DNA of 64,000 nt from Arthrobacter koreensis (GCF_009193255.1 NZ_WACG01000005.1:248001-312000); one strand, 5' to 3'; shown: positions 17,735 to 26,919, numbered from the stretch's first letter. A program made the numbers and translations. Notes: generated from the sequence alone by a model not told the origin.

Positions 17735-19207
17735 CTACAGCTCCGGGTACCGCCCCGCCCAGGGACGCAGCACCTCGATGGCAGCACCGAGGCGGAAGAC
17801 GGGTTCCTCCGCAAACGGGTGGCCCACCACCTGCACACCGGTAGGGACGCCGTCGGCACCGAATCCGGACGGCACGGCCAGGACCGGACAGCGGTTGGTG
17901 ATGTTGAACGGAGCCGTCAGGTGGCCTTCCCAGTAGTGCTGCAGCGTCCGCCCGGCCACCGAAATCCCGTCCAGGTAGTCCCCGTCCGCAGCCAGTGAAC
18001 CGGCTCCCGAGGTGGGGCAGAGCAGCACATCGAAACCGGCCATTGCCGTTGCCAGCTCCGCCTGGATCCTGGCCTCGGCAGCGAGTCCCTCAACCAGGGT
18101 TGTTCGTTCCGCGGCGGCGCGGGCATCCGCCATGAACCGGCGCGTGTAGGAGGCCAGCTGCTCCTGGTCCCCGGCGGTGGCCTCCTCCATGGCAGGTCCC
18201 AGGATGTGGCCAAAGTGGGTGAAGATGGCCTCCCGGATACCGGCAGTGGTCCACGGCAGCTCAACTTCTTCCACCACGGCACCGGCCCCCTGCAGCGCTG
18301 CGGCAACGGCCCGGGTGTTGGCTTCGACCGCGGCATCCAGCGGATAGTCGCCCAGCCGCAGGCACAGTGCCACGCGCACCCCGGCCAGCTCGCCGGCGTC
18401 GGGATAGCGCAGCGGCAGCACGCCCGGACCGCCGAAGGAGGCGTGGTCCGCCGGGTGGCGGCCGGACATCACGTTGGCCAGCAGGGCAGTGTCCGCAACC
18501 GTGCGTGCCATGGGTCCGTCGCCCCGGTACCAATCGGCGGAGAGCGGAGCCTGTCCGGGGATCCTGCCGTAGGGCGCCTTGTATCCAACAGTTCCGGTGA
18601 ACGCCGCCGGCAGGCGGGTTGATCCCGCGATGTCCGACGCCGTTGCCAGCGGCGCCAGGCCCGCGGCCAGGGCCGCTCCCGCACCGCCGGATGAGCCGCC
18701 GGGTGAGCGGTCCAGGTTCCAGGGATTGCGGGTAACGCCCCACATGGGACTGTGCGTCACGGTGGCGCAGCTGAACTCCGGAGACGTAGTGCGGGCGTGC
18801 ACTATGCCGCCGGCAGCCCGGATGCGCGCCACCACGGGATGGTCCGCCGCGGCTACCGTACCGGCATGGGCGAGCAGGCCCTGCGAGAGGCTGCGCCCGG
18901 CCAGGGCGTGCTTCTCCTTGGTCGCCACGGGCAACCCCAGCAGCGGACGCTCCCCTGTGTCACCGCTGCGGTACGCCGCTTCGGCTTCCCGCGCCTGCAC
19001 CATGGCGTCGTCGAACAGGGTTTCCGTCAGGGCATTCACTGCCGGATTCGCGGTCTCCGTCCGCTCCGCGACCGCCGTCAGCAGTTCAACGGGCGAGAGG
19101 GTCCCGGAACGGAACAGCTCCAGCGCGGAAACAGCGTCCAGGTAATGCAGCGGCGCGTTCCCTGCGACACGTGCAGCGAGGTCTTCGCCGGTCACCGGCG
19201 TGCTCAT
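17735..19207 (-). CDS. amidase (amidase signature family)
   Basis: A 490-residue serine amidase releasing ammonia or an amine from an amide. The Ser-cisSer-Lys triad can be placed: Lys97 in LPVATKEK, the GGSSGG serines at 172-173 and nucleophile Ser196 in SDIAGSTRLP. The length fits single-domain GatA-like amidases; the extra C-terminal domain of allophanate hydrolase is missing. Its ATG overlaps the stop of the M20 hydrolase by four bases (ATGA), so the two enzymes are coupled. Substrate unknown. Confidence 0.88.
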   Translation of the reverse strand: MSTPVTGEDLAARVAGNAPLHYLDAVSALELFRSGTLSPVELLTAVAERTETANPAVNALTETLFDDAMVQAREAEAAYRSGDTGERPLLGLPVATKEKHALAGRSLSQGLLAHAGTVAAADHPVVARIRAAGGIVHARTTSPEFSCATVTHSPMWGVTRNPWNLDRSPGGSSGGAGAALAAGLAPLATASDIAGSTRLPAAFTGTVGYKAPYGRIPGQAPLSADWYRGDGPMARTVADTALLANVMSGRHPADHASFGGPGVLPLRYPDAGELAGVRVALCLRLGDYPLDAAVEANTRAVAAALQGAGAVVEEVELPWTTAGIREAIFTHFGHILGPAMEEATAGDQEQLASYTRRFMADARAAAERTTLVEGLAAEARIQAELATAMAGFDVLLCPTSGAGSLAADGDYLDGISVAGRTLQHYWEGHLTAPFNITNRCPVLAVPSGFGADGVPTGVQVVGHPFAEEPVFRLGAAIEVLRPWAGRYPEL

Positions 19208-20463
19208 GCTGCCGGACCCGTGGCCTGGTCCGTCAGGGCACCGTGGATCAGCTTCCAGCCCAGTTCGGTGAGGGCGTCCAGGCCGGCAACCATGTCCTCG
19301 TCCGTGGTGAACTCCCGTTCGCAGTGGGACACCCCGTCAACGGAGGGAATGAACATCATCACCGTGGGGGCGATGCGGTTCAGCGCCACGGAGTCGTGGC
19401 CGGCCATGGTCTGGATCCGGCGGATGCCGAGGCCCAGCTCCGCTGCCACCTTCTCGGCCAGCTCCAGCCCCTCCTCCGGGTAGTACTGGATGCCGCGGAT
19501 GTCGAAGTCGTTCACGTTGATGGTGATGTCGTGTTCGCGGGCAATGGCGTCGATGTCAGCGAGGAGGGACGCACGCGCTTCGGCCACGATCTCCGGTGAG
19601 GCCGAGCGCAGGTCCGCCACCAGATGGACGCGGCGGGCGACGACGATCGGTGAGTTCGGCTCCAGGGTCATCCGCCCCACCGAGGACACCAGTGCTTCAT
19701 CGGCGAACTTCTTCGTCACGTCGTGGACGAGCAGCACCACCTTGGAGGCTGCCACCAGGGCATCGTGCCGGTCCGCCATGGCAGTGGCTCCGGTGTGCGA
19801 CTGTTCGCCAAGCACCTCAATGTCCAGTTTCTGGGTGTACCAGGAATAGTCGACGGCACCCAGCGGCAGCTGCTCGCGTTCCAGGATGCGGCCCTGCTCA
19901 ATGTGGATTTCCGCGTAGCTGGCCACCTCCGGCCGTGGATCAGTGCCGAGGTACCCGATTCCGGACAGGGCCTCCCGGACAGAAATCCCAGCGAGGTCAC
20001 GGACCTCCAGCATGGCTTCTTCATCCATGAGCCCCGCGAACACGGAGCTGCCCATGATGGACGGCGCGAACCGCCCGCCTTCCTCGTTGAACCAGTTCAC
20101 GACAGCCAGGTTGAAAACCGGCGTGCCGCCTGCGGCCTGCAGGCGTTCGGTGATCCGGGAGGCGGCGTGCAGGCCGGCAATCACTCCGTACGCGCCGTCG
20201 AACCGCCCGCCCAGCGGCTGGCTGTCCAGGTGCGAGCCGACCAGGACGTACGGTGCGCCGGGAACCAGCTCGATCAGCGCAAACATGTTGCCGATGCTGT
20301 CCACCCGCACCTCCCACCCGCGGGTCTCGGCATAGGTGGCAAACCAGTCCCTGGTCTGCTTGTCTTCAGCGGTGGCTGCTTGCCGGTCGACGCCGTTGGC
20401 TGCGGTGGCGCCGATGGCGGCGACGTCGTGGAAGTCCTTCAGGAAGGCCTGGGGTGAAGTCAT
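19204..20463 (-). CDS. Zn-dependent M20 hydrolase (allantoate/N-carbamoyl-amino-acid hydrolase type)
   Basis: A 419-residue amidohydrolase of the M20/hydantoinase group, related to allantoate amidohydrolase, ureidoglycolate amidohydrolase and N-carbamoyl-L-amino-acid hydrolase. Metal ligands lie in GSHLDSQPLGGRFDGAYG and NWFNEEGGRF, with further motifs SYAEIHIEQGRILE and MAGHDSVALNRIAPTVMMF. ATG 20463 is preceded by AAAGGAAAG; the frame stays open far upstream, but that stretch is antisense-like to the transporter gene. It sits between an MFS carrier and an amidase, suggesting uptake and stepwise hydrolysis of a ureido or amide compound. Confidence 0.87.
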   Translation of the reverse strand: MTSPQAFLKDFHDVAAIGATAANGVDRQAATAEDKQTRDWFATYAETRGWEVRVDSIGNMFALIELVPGAPYVLVGSHLDSQPLGGRFDGAYGVIAGLHAASRITERLQAAGGTPVFNLAVVNWFNEEGGRFAPSIMGSSVFAGLMDEEAMLEVRDLAGISVREALSGIGYLGTDPRPEVASYAEIHIEQGRILEREQLPLGAVDYSWYTQKLDIEVLGEQSHTGATAMADRHDALVAASKVVLLVHDVTKKFADEALVSSVGRMTLEPNSPIVVARRVHLVADLRSASPEIVAEARASLLADIDAIAREHDITINVNDFDIRGIQYYPEEGLELAEKVAAELGLGIRRIQTMAGHDSVALNRIAPTVMMFIPSVDGVSHCEREFTTDEDMVAGLDALTELGWKLIHGALTDQATGPAA

Positions 20464-20516
20464 GGTTCTTTCCTTTGAGTCAGGCGGGCTGGTCCGTGCG
20501 GCTGCACCGGACGGTG

Positions 20517-21860
20517 CTAGCCCATGCGGCCGCGGGTTTCCGGCACTTTGGTGAGGGTGAGGAGCAGCAGCACGATCACGGCTGCGGCACTCATGTAGAA
20601 GCCCGGTGAGTACGCCACGTCCGTCGCTGCCACCAGTGCGGTGCCCACGAACGGTGCGGTGCCGCCGAAGATGGCGTAGGCGACGTTGTAGCTGATGGCT
20701 GCGGAAGTGAAGCGGGTCTTGGTGGTGAAGATTTCCACGAAGAAGGTGTAGCAGCCGCCGCCGTAGATGCAGAGCGGAATGACGAAGAGCAGCTGGCCCA
20801 GGATGGCCAGTCCCAGCACGCCGCTGGTAACCAGCATGAAGCAGGGAACCGCGAAGACGGCCAGTGCGGCAGAGCCGGCAATCAGCATGGGCTTGCGGCC
20901 AACCTTGTCGCCGATGATTCCGCCCAGCGGCAGCAGGATTGCGTAGAACGCCATGGCCGCGGCGTTGGCCAGCAATGACTGGTCGCGGCTGAGGTTGCCG
21001 GTGGTCTGGACGTAGGAGACGAAGTAGCCGGAGAGGAAGTAGAAGCCCATGGCGGTCAGGCCCATCACGAAGATGACCTGCAGCATGCGGACCTTGTTGG
21101 TGCGGAAGGTCTCGCGGATGGGGCTGTATTCCTTGGTCTGGTTCTTGGCCAGGACTGCCTTGAAGACTTCGCTTTCCTCGGTCTTGGCGCGGATCCACAG
21201 GCCGAAGAGGGACAGCGGCAGTGCCAGCAGGAACGGGATGCGCCAGCCCCAGCTCTGGAAGTCGGCGTCGCTCATGGACTGGCTGAGGATCAGGATCAGC
21301 GTTCCGGCCACCACGGAGGGCAGCGCGGTGGCAGCGAGGGTGATGTTGAGCCAGAAGCCGCGGCGGTTCGCCGGCGCGTGTTCGAAGACGAACGACGGCG
21401 CGCCCACCGATTCGCCGCCGGCCGAGAAGCCCTGCACCAGCCGGCACAGCACCAGCAGGGCCGGTGCCAGCGCGCCGATGGTTGCATAGGTTGGCAGCAG
21501 GCCGATTGCGGCCGTTGCGGCACCAATTGAAACCAGCGTGATGTACAGGACGCGGCGCCGGCCGATCCGGTCTCCCAGCGCGCCGAAGAACAGTCCGCCC
21601 AGCGGCCGGATGAGGAAGGCGACGCCAAAGGTTGCAAAGGTGGAGAGCAGGCCAATGAAGGCGCTTTCGCTGGGGAAGAAGAGCTGGGACAGCACGACGG
21701 CGGAGAGGCCGTAAAGCGCGAAGTCGTAGAACTCGATGAACTGGCCAACGCTGCCGCCGGCCAGGACACGCTTCTGCATGCCTGTGATGCGGGGCTTGGC
21801 ACCTTCCGCCGGAGCGGACTGGACACTGGTGTCGTGCGGAGTCACTTCGTTCGTAGTCAT
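20517..21860 (-). CDS. MFS transporter, metabolite:H+ symporter type
   Basis: A 447-residue inner-membrane carrier with twelve expected helices. The opening motif GQFIEFYDFALYGLSAVV and loop GALGDRIGRRRVL are typical of MHS carriers (ProP, KgtP, ShiA), which import organic acids or zwitterions with protons. ATG 21860 is the first start giving an MHS-like N-terminus; the open frame upstream lacks family resemblance. The next gene downstream, 53 bases away, is the M20 hydrolase, so it probably imports that pathway's substrate. Confidence 0.88.
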   Translation of the reverse strand: MTTNEVTPHDTSVQSAPAEGAKPRITGMQKRVLAGGSVGQFIEFYDFALYGLSAVVLSQLFFPSESAFIGLLSTFATFGVAFLIRPLGGLFFGALGDRIGRRRVLYITLVSIGAATAAIGLLPTYATIGALAPALLVLCRLVQGFSAGGESVGAPSFVFEHAPANRRGFWLNITLAATALPSVVAGTLILILSQSMSDADFQSWGWRIPFLLALPLSLFGLWIRAKTEESEVFKAVLAKNQTKEYSPIRETFRTNKVRMLQVIFVMGLTAMGFYFLSGYFVSYVQTTGNLSRDQSLLANAAAMAFYAILLPLGGIIGDKVGRKPMLIAGSAALAVFAVPCFMLVTSGVLGLAILGQLLFVIPLCIYGGGCYTFFVEIFTTKTRFTSAAISYNVAYAIFGGTAPFVGTALVAATDVAYSPGFYMSAAAVIVLLLLTLTKVPETRGRMG

Positions 21861-22190
21861 GGGAGCCACCGTACGCACACCGGGTTTTGGCCCCGTTGCC
21901 CGCCGTTTCGGGCACGTAACGTCTGCTGAGGACTTGTGTCGGCAGCGTTTCCCGCGGCCCGTCCGTGGCCCGCAGGCTGCGTAACGCCGCGGAAACGTGA
22001 TTCTGAACTGTTCAACTGCACTCCTGGGGGATTCAGTACCGGCTCGGGCCGGCATCTCCGCGACGCTGCGGGGATCCACCGGCCTGCCACCGGCGGGGCA
22101 GAGATGATGATGGGTCAACTCTGGTGACCTGCGTCACAGATGTCCAGTTGATGTTTCTGAAGGCTCTCATCGATTTTGACGATGCGAAGA
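21861..22190. promoter_or_regulatory. 330-base intergenic region before the MFS gene
   Basis: No convincing gene. It must hold the promoter of the MFS/M20/amidase operon and the 3' end of the LysR gene. An 11-base palindrome TGAAC-T-GTTCA at 22004-22014 is a possible LysR-type site. A weak dyad CATCG/CGATG (22168-22184) sits just after the LysR stop. Confidence 0.4.
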
Positions 22191-23105
22191 CTAGCTGCCC
22201 GCTCCGTACAGGCGTCCGCAGACGGCTTCGAAGGCGAGGGCGCGGCGGGTTGGGCGGACTCCGGCCGGGCGGACGAGCATGACTTCGATTCCGGGCAGGT
22301 CATCGGTCAGCCGAAGGGGAACCACTCGGCCCCCGGCGTACGTCTGGTCATGGTGCAGCCGCTGGTTCAGCACCGAGTAGCCGTGTCCCCGGGCGACGAA
22401 GGAACGCACCGTCTCGTAGCCGGAAGCGCGGTGGCGGATCTTGGGGCGCACTCCGGCGGCCGCAAAGAGGCTCATGAAGTATTCGCGGGTGTGCGGCAGG
22501 TCCAGCAGGATCAGCGGTTCGTCTTCGAACTGGGCCAGGGACACTTCGCCGTCCGGACTGGCGGCCAGGGGATGGTCTTCCGCGACGATCACGTGGGCGG
22601 AGATCCGCTCCACGACCTTCGTGGTGAAGCCTTCATCCAGTCCGAGGCCGTACATCAGGGCGAGTTCGCATTCGCCTTCCAGCAGCGAACGGCGCAGGTA
22701 TTCCTGGTCTCCCTCGAGGAATGAAAGCTGCACCCCGGGGTGGGCGGTTTCGAAGGCCTGCAGGATTACCGGGGCCCGGAAAGGTGCCAGCGGAGCAAAG
22801 ACTCCCACGCGCAGTTCACCCGTGAGTGCATCCGAGTAGCCGCGGGCAGCTTCGTAGAGCGCGTCGGCTTCTTCGAGGAAGGGCGCCAGGTCCTTCGCGA
22901 ATTGCCTGCCCGCCGCGGTCAGCTGCATTCCCCGCTGCCGTCCGCGGATAAAGAGCTGCACGTCGAGGTCCTTCTCCAGCTGTGAGACCGCGGCGGAGAG
23001 CGCCGACTGGGTGACATTGAGTTCGCGCGACGCGGCAGTCATGCTCTCCGCTGCTGCCACGGCCGAGAAGTAGCGCAGCTGCACCAGGGTAAACGGTTTG
23101 GCCAT
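22191..23105 (-). CDS. LysR-family transcriptional regulator
   Basis: A 304-residue regulator with the N-terminal LysR winged helix-turn-helix (FTLVQLRYFSAVAAAESMTA, then TQSALSAAVSQLEKDL, residues 5-60) and a type 2 periplasmic-binding-like effector domain (ELRVGVFAPLAPFRAPVI from about 92). Start ATG 23105 gives the family-typical six residues before the HTH. It lies upstream of and in line with the MFS/M20/amidase operon, its most likely target; it is not divergent from it, which is less usual for LysR. Confidence 0.9.
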   Translation of the reverse strand: MAKPFTLVQLRYFSAVAAAESMTAASRELNVTQSALSAAVSQLEKDLDVQLFIRGRQRGMQLTAAGRQFAKDLAPFLEEADALYEAARGYSDALTGELRVGVFAPLAPFRAPVILQAFETAHPGVQLSFLEGDQEYLRRSLLEGECELALMYGLGLDEGFTTKVVERISAHVIVAEDHPLAASPDGEVSLAQFEDEPLILLDLPHTREYFMSLFAAAGVRPKIRHRASGYETVRSFVARGHGYSVLNQRLHHDQTYAGGRVVPLRLTDDLPGIEVMLVRPAGVRPTRRALAFEAVCGRLYGAGS

Positions 23106-23235
23106 GTGCCCATCCTGCCAGTCCAGCTGCGCGCGGCGCCGTGCATGACGCCGCCAGATGGCATCTGCGCTTTGGCGCCCGCGGGCCGGGCATGGCCGGT
23201 AGCCGCAGCTGCAGGCCATGCCCCGCTAGCGGCAA

Positions 23236-23922
23236 TTAGCCGATCGGTTCAGCCATCTGACGCACGCCGTAGCCCAGCGAAAGGGTTTCGCCGGTGACCG
23301 GGTCAGACATCTCGACCTTCCAGCTGCGGGCGAACTGATCCACTCCGTGCAGCATGGCAACGGTCCCGGAAATCAGGACGGTCCCGGGCTTGTCCAGCCC
23401 GCGCTCGGCCAGGATGTCCAGCCAGTAGTCGGGCGTCAGCAGGGCTGCGAGCGAGCTGTCCTGGATCAGCGTGTCCGGCACCTCGCCGGCACCAACCCAT
23501 GCCTTCAGCGTGATGTCGTCCAGGTGGCCGCGGACGTCATCCAGCCGCCAGGCCCGGCGGCCCAGGACGTCGGGGCTGGCATTCTTGCTCCAGGCCACGC
23601 CGTGGACTTCCAGCTCACGGTCCGTGTGGTCGCACGCCACGGTCAGCAGCGTTCCAGCGTCGCTGATGACCAGCGCCCATTCCGCTTCACCGGAGGTCTT
23701 GCCGTGCTGCACGCTGACTTCGTCAACCTGCTGGGCCAGGTACGGAGAGACTGGGTAAAGGGCCGGAGTCACGGACGGGCCCGGGACACCCAGCTCCGCA
23801 AGTTCCTGAATGTGCGCCTGCACTTCGTCCTGTTCACGGCCTGCGTAACCGGCGTTGAGCAGGTGCCGTACGTCTACGGCAACTTCGGTGCCGTCCGGAA
23901 GCTCGAATGTCAGCGTTGTCAT
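23236..23922 (-). CDS. DUF2848 family protein
   Basis: A 228-residue soluble protein matching DUF2848 in length and pattern (MTTLTFELPDGTEVAV at the start; YWLDILAERGLDKPGTVLISGTV and LGYGVRQM toward the end). Function is not established; genes of this family tend to lie beside amidases and acid transporters. ATG 23922 is preceded by GAAGGG, and the 28 extra codons upstream do not look coding. It is divergent from an MFS carrier, with a GntR-type operator between them, which places it in the small regulon described at 23997-24006. Confidence 0.72.
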   Translation of the reverse strand: MTTLTFELPDGTEVAVDVRHLLNAGYAGREQDEVQAHIQELAELGVPGPSVTPALYPVSPYLAQQVDEVSVQHGKTSGEAEWALVISDAGTLLTVACDHTDRELEVHGVAWSKNASPDVLGRRAWRLDDVRGHLDDITLKAWVGAGEVPDTLIQDSSLAALLTPDYWLDILAERGLDKPGTVLISGTVAMLHGVDQFARSWKVEMSDPVTGETLSLGYGVRQMAEPIG

Positions 23923-23996
23923 GTTTTGGCCCTTCGGAAGAGAGTTTTTACAAACCGGAAATGGAAACCCTCGCCAATCTACATCAAGTATGCGTA

Positions 23997-24006
23997 ATGT
24001 ATACAT
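23997..24006. promoter_or_regulatory. GntR-type operator, site 1
   Basis: The palindrome ATGTATACAT lies between the divergent DUF2848 and MFS genes. With its flanks it reads TAATGTATACATC, which matches site 2 in front of the GntR/nitrilase pair in 11 of 13 bases. The form fits FadR-subfamily operators (TnGTnnACnA). Confidence 0.7.
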
Positions 24007-24061
24007 CGTTCACACAAGTGGCTTGCATCACTCCCGCCCATACCCCGGAGGTCCTACAACC

Positions 24062-25420
24062 GTGACAACCACCCCCACTCCCGGCGCCAGCCAGCCGCCG
24101 CAGACGTCCTCGCCGGATAGACCAGCCGGCCTCTACAAGGCCTTTGCGGCCAGCCTCACGGGCACCGCTCTCGAGTGGTACGACTTCGCGGTCTACTCGG
24201 CTGCAGCCGCCGTCGTTTTCCCCATCATCTTCTTCCCCTCATCGGATCCGCTGACGGGAACCATCCTGGCGTTCTCCACCTACGCCGTGGGCTACGTTTC
24301 CCGCCCGGTCGGCGGAATCATCTTCGGCCGGCTGGGTGACCGGATCGGTCGGAAAAAGGTCCTGGTTGCCACGCTGATGATCATTGGCGTGGCCACGGTG
24401 CTCATCGGAATCCTTCCCGGCTACGCCACCATCGGCATCGCTGCACCGCTCATCCTCGTCCTGCTGCGGTTTGCCCAGGGCGTGGGCGTGGGCGGGGAAT
24501 GGGGCGGCGCCGTCCTGCTCTCGAGCGAATACGGAGACCCCAAGAAGCGCGGGTTCTGGGCTTCCGCCGCCCAGGTTGGTCCGCCGGCCGGCAACCTGAT
24601 GGCAAACGGCGCCCTGGCTATCCTCACGGTTGCCATGACTGAGGACGCCTTCATCAGCTACGGCTGGCGCATTGCCTTCCTGTTCTCCGCCGTCCTGGTG
24701 GGCTTCGGACTCTGGATCCGCCTCAAGCTGGAGGACACCCCCGTCTTCAAGGCAATCGAAGCCCACGGCGACCGCCCGCAGGCCCCGGTCAAGGAAGTCC
24801 TGACCACCCAGCTGCGGCCCCTCATCGCGGCGATCCTGAGCCGTGTTGGACCCGATGTGCTCTACGCGCTCTTCACCGTCTTTACCCTGACGTACGGCAT
24901 CCAGTTCCTCGGTTACGAGCGCAACCAGGTACTCACTGCCGTCCTGGTCGGTTCTGCCTTCCAGCTCATCACCATTCCGCTGGCGGGAGCCGTTTCGGAC
25001 CGCATCAACCGCCGGGTGGTCTACGCGGCAGCGGCGATCCTCGGCGCTGCGTGGACCTTCATCTTCTTCGGCATCCTGGGCAGCAATAACCAGGCAATCC
25101 TGGTTATCGGCATCGTCCTAGGCCTGACCTGCCACTCATTCATGTACGGCCCGCAGGCCGCGTTCGTCGTCGAGCAGTTCTCCCCGCGGCTCCGTTCCAC
25201 GGGCAGCTCGCTGGCCTACACGTTTGCCGGCGTCATCGGCGGCGCCATTGCCCCGCTGATGTTCACGCTCCTGCTCAGTGAGTTCGGCAGCTGGGTACCC
25301 GTTGCCGCCTATGTTGGCGTAGCAGGCATCCTGACCCTGATCGGCCTCGCACTCGGACGCGACCCGCACAACACCGAGGACGAGGAATACCGGACCATGC
25401 TGGAGACAGAAAAGATCTAG
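24062..25420 (+). CDS. MFS transporter, metabolite:H+ symporter type
   Basis: A 452-residue inner-membrane carrier related to the one at 20517 but a separate gene. Hallmarks are SLTGTALEWYDFAVYSAAA, GRLGDRIGRKKVL and GVGVGGEWGGAVLLSSEY, typical of MHS carriers for organic anions. GTG 24062 follows GGAGG at 24047-24051; an ATG-initiated extension lacks a ribosome site and crosses the operator. Expression is probably set by the GntR repressor, whose gene converges on it with a shared CTAG at the two stops (25417-25420). Confidence 0.88.
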   Translation: MTTTPTPGASQPPQTSSPDRPAGLYKAFAASLTGTALEWYDFAVYSAAAAVVFPIIFFPSSDPLTGTILAFSTYAVGYVSRPVGGIIFGRLGDRIGRKKVLVATLMIIGVATVLIGILPGYATIGIAAPLILVLLRFAQGVGVGGEWGGAVLLSSEYGDPKKRGFWASAAQVGPPAGNLMANGALAILTVAMTEDAFISYGWRIAFLFSAVLVGFGLWIRLKLEDTPVFKAIEAHGDRPQAPVKEVLTTQLRPLIAAILSRVGPDVLYALFTVFTLTYGIQFLGYERNQVLTAVLVGSAFQLITIPLAGAVSDRINRRVVYAAAAILGAAWTFIFFGILGSNNQAILVIGIVLGLTCHSFMYGPQAAFVVEQFSPRLRSTGSSLAYTFAGVIGGAIAPLMFTLLLSEFGSWVPVAAYVGVAGILTLIGLALGRDPHNTEDEEYRTMLETEKI

Positions 25421-26073
25421 CCGCGGAGCAGGAGGCCCAGCGTCACGTCCAGGTGGCGGCTGATGGCCTCCTGCGCCGCGTCGGCGTTCCCTGCGGCCAG
25501 CGCGTCGAGGATCTCCTGGTGCTCGCCGCACACCTGCCGCCTGCGGCCGGAGGTCCGGAAGAGCGCTTCAACGCCAACGAGGATCTGCCGGACCTGCAGC
25601 TTGGCGTAGGTGCCGGATATCAGCTCATTGCCTACCGCATCCACGAGCAGCTGGTGGAAGGCCGCATCAAGGCGGATGAACTCGCGGGCACTGGCCGCGT
25701 CCAGCAGATCCGGGAGGCCGGCCTGCTGCTCGAGCGTAGCCCGCATCGCCTCCTCCGGAACGGTGCCCGCACCAATGGTGTGGACTGCAGCATGGCGTTC
25801 CAGCACGCCGCGCAGCTCCATCAGCTCGGAAATCTGCCTGCCGGTGACCGCGGGGACATAAGCTCCGCGCTGCGGGATCAGCTCCACCAGACCGTCCGCC
25901 ACAAGCAGGAGCAGCGCTTCACGCACGGGCGTCCGTGAGACACCGATTTCAGCCGCCAGCTCCTGCTCATTGAGGAACGTACCCTGGCGTGCAGGGTCCA
26001 CCAGGATGTTCTCCCGGAGGTAGGAAAAGGCTTTTTCGCGGCTGGACGCAGCGGTCCCCGTGGTTTTAGGCAT
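25417..26073 (-). CDS. GntR-family regulator (FadR/FCD subfamily)
   Basis: A 218-residue repressor with a winged HTH (NEQELAAEIGVSRTPVREALLLL, about 36-58) and an all-helical FCD effector domain (ISELMELRGVLERHAA onward) that in this subfamily binds small carboxylates, often through a metal. It is divergent from the nitrilase-fold gene with only 33 bases between starts, and an ATGTATAC operator lies in that gap, six bases from its start codon. It should repress itself, the hydrolase, and the DUF2848 and MFS genes. Confidence 0.88.
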   Translation of the reverse strand: MPKTTGTAASSREKAFSYLRENILVDPARQGTFLNEQELAAEIGVSRTPVREALLLLVADGLVELIPQRGAYVPAVTGRQISELMELRGVLERHAAVHTIGAGTVPEEAMRATLEQQAGLPDLLDAASAREFIRLDAAFHQLLVDAVGNELISGTYAKLQVRQILVGVEALFRTSGRRRQVCGEHQEILDALAAGNADAAQEAISRHLDVTLGLLLRG

Positions 26074-26078
26074 ACATT

Positions 26079-26088
26079 ATGTATACAA
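26079..26088. promoter_or_regulatory. GntR-type operator, site 2
   Basis: ATGTATACAA, with flanks TTATGTATACAAC, lies in the 33-base gap between the divergent GntR and nitrilase-fold genes. It agrees with site 1 in 11 of 13 positions. Confidence 0.7.
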
Positions 26089-26106
26089 CAAGGAAAGGGG
26101 AATCCC

Positions 26107-26910
26107 ATGCGCATCGCGCTTGCCCAAGTTATCAGCAGTTCAGATCCATCCTCCAACCTTGACCTCGTCCGCGACTACGCGGGCCGGGCGAAGGCGGCCG
26201 GTGCCGAGCTGGTTGTCTTCCCCGAAGCTGCCATGTGCGCATTCGGGAATCCCCTCGGGTCCGTCGCGGAGCCGCTGGACGGACCCTGGGCTTCCACGGT
26301 CCGGCAGATTGCCGCGGATCTCGGCATCACCATTGTGGCCGGCATGTTCACCCCCGGCAGCGGCGGCCGGGTCCGCAACACCCTGCTGGTCACGGGTCCG
26401 GGGACCGAGACTTCCTACGACAAGATCCACCTCTTCGACGCCTTCGGCTTCGCCGAGTCCGACGCCGTGGACGGCGGGGACGCGCCGGTAACCTTCAGCC
26501 TCGGCGGCATGACCTTCGGACTGGCAACCTGCTACGACGTCCGTTTCCCGGCCCTGTTTACCGCCAATGCGCGCGCCGGTGCTGACGTAAACATTGTGTG
26601 CGCCTCATGGGGCGCCGGGCCGGGAAAGACGGAGCAGTGGGACCTGCTCGTCCGGGCACGCGCCCTGGACAGCACCACTTACGTGCTTGCCTGCGGACAG
26701 GGCGACCCGGCCTCCCTCGGCCGGCCCCTGGAAGGAACCGCACCCACCGGCGTCGGGCACAGCGCCGTCGTGTCACCGCTGGGTGAGGAACTGGCCGCGC
26801 TCGGCGAGGCGCCTGGACTGGCTGTCCTCGACCTGGATCCGAAGCTTGTAGCCCAGGTCCGCGAGCGCCTTCCGGTGCTGGCCAATGCGAAGGATTTCGC
26901 CGCGGCCTAG
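26107..26910 (+). CDS. carbon-nitrogen hydrolase (nitrilase superfamily amidohydrolase)
   Basis: A 267-residue thiol hydrolase that cleaves a C-N amide bond. The Glu-Lys-Cys triad is intact: Glu40 in VVFPEAAMCAF, Lys106 in YDKIHLFD and Cys142 in ATCYDVRFP. Length and motifs fit the omega-amidase/N-carbamoyl-hydrolase branches better than true nitrilases. AAGGAAAGGGG precedes ATG 26107. The divergent GntR regulator and shared operator suggest it acts on the same compound class as the DUF2848/MFS pair. Confidence 0.87.
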   Translation: MRIALAQVISSSDPSSNLDLVRDYAGRAKAAGAELVVFPEAAMCAFGNPLGSVAEPLDGPWASTVRQIAADLGITIVAGMFTPGSGGRVRNTLLVTGPGTETSYDKIHLFDAFGFAESDAVDGGDAPVTFSLGGMTFGLATCYDVRFPALFTANARAGADVNIVCASWGAGPGKTEQWDLLVRARALDSTTYVLACGQGDPASLGRPLEGTAPTGVGHSAVVSPLGEELAALGEAPGLAVLDLDPKLVAQVRERLPVLANAKDFAAA

Positions 26911-26919
26911 CGTATGCAA

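Noticed and set aside
19204-21915. A 903-codon minus-strand reading frame that would fuse a long N-terminal region to the M20 hydrolase.
   Set aside because: The first ~480 codons are antisense-free but out of frame with the real MFS gene on the same strand, are Arg/Pro/His-rich and lack domains. A ribosome site and family-typical start mark the hydrolase start at 20463.
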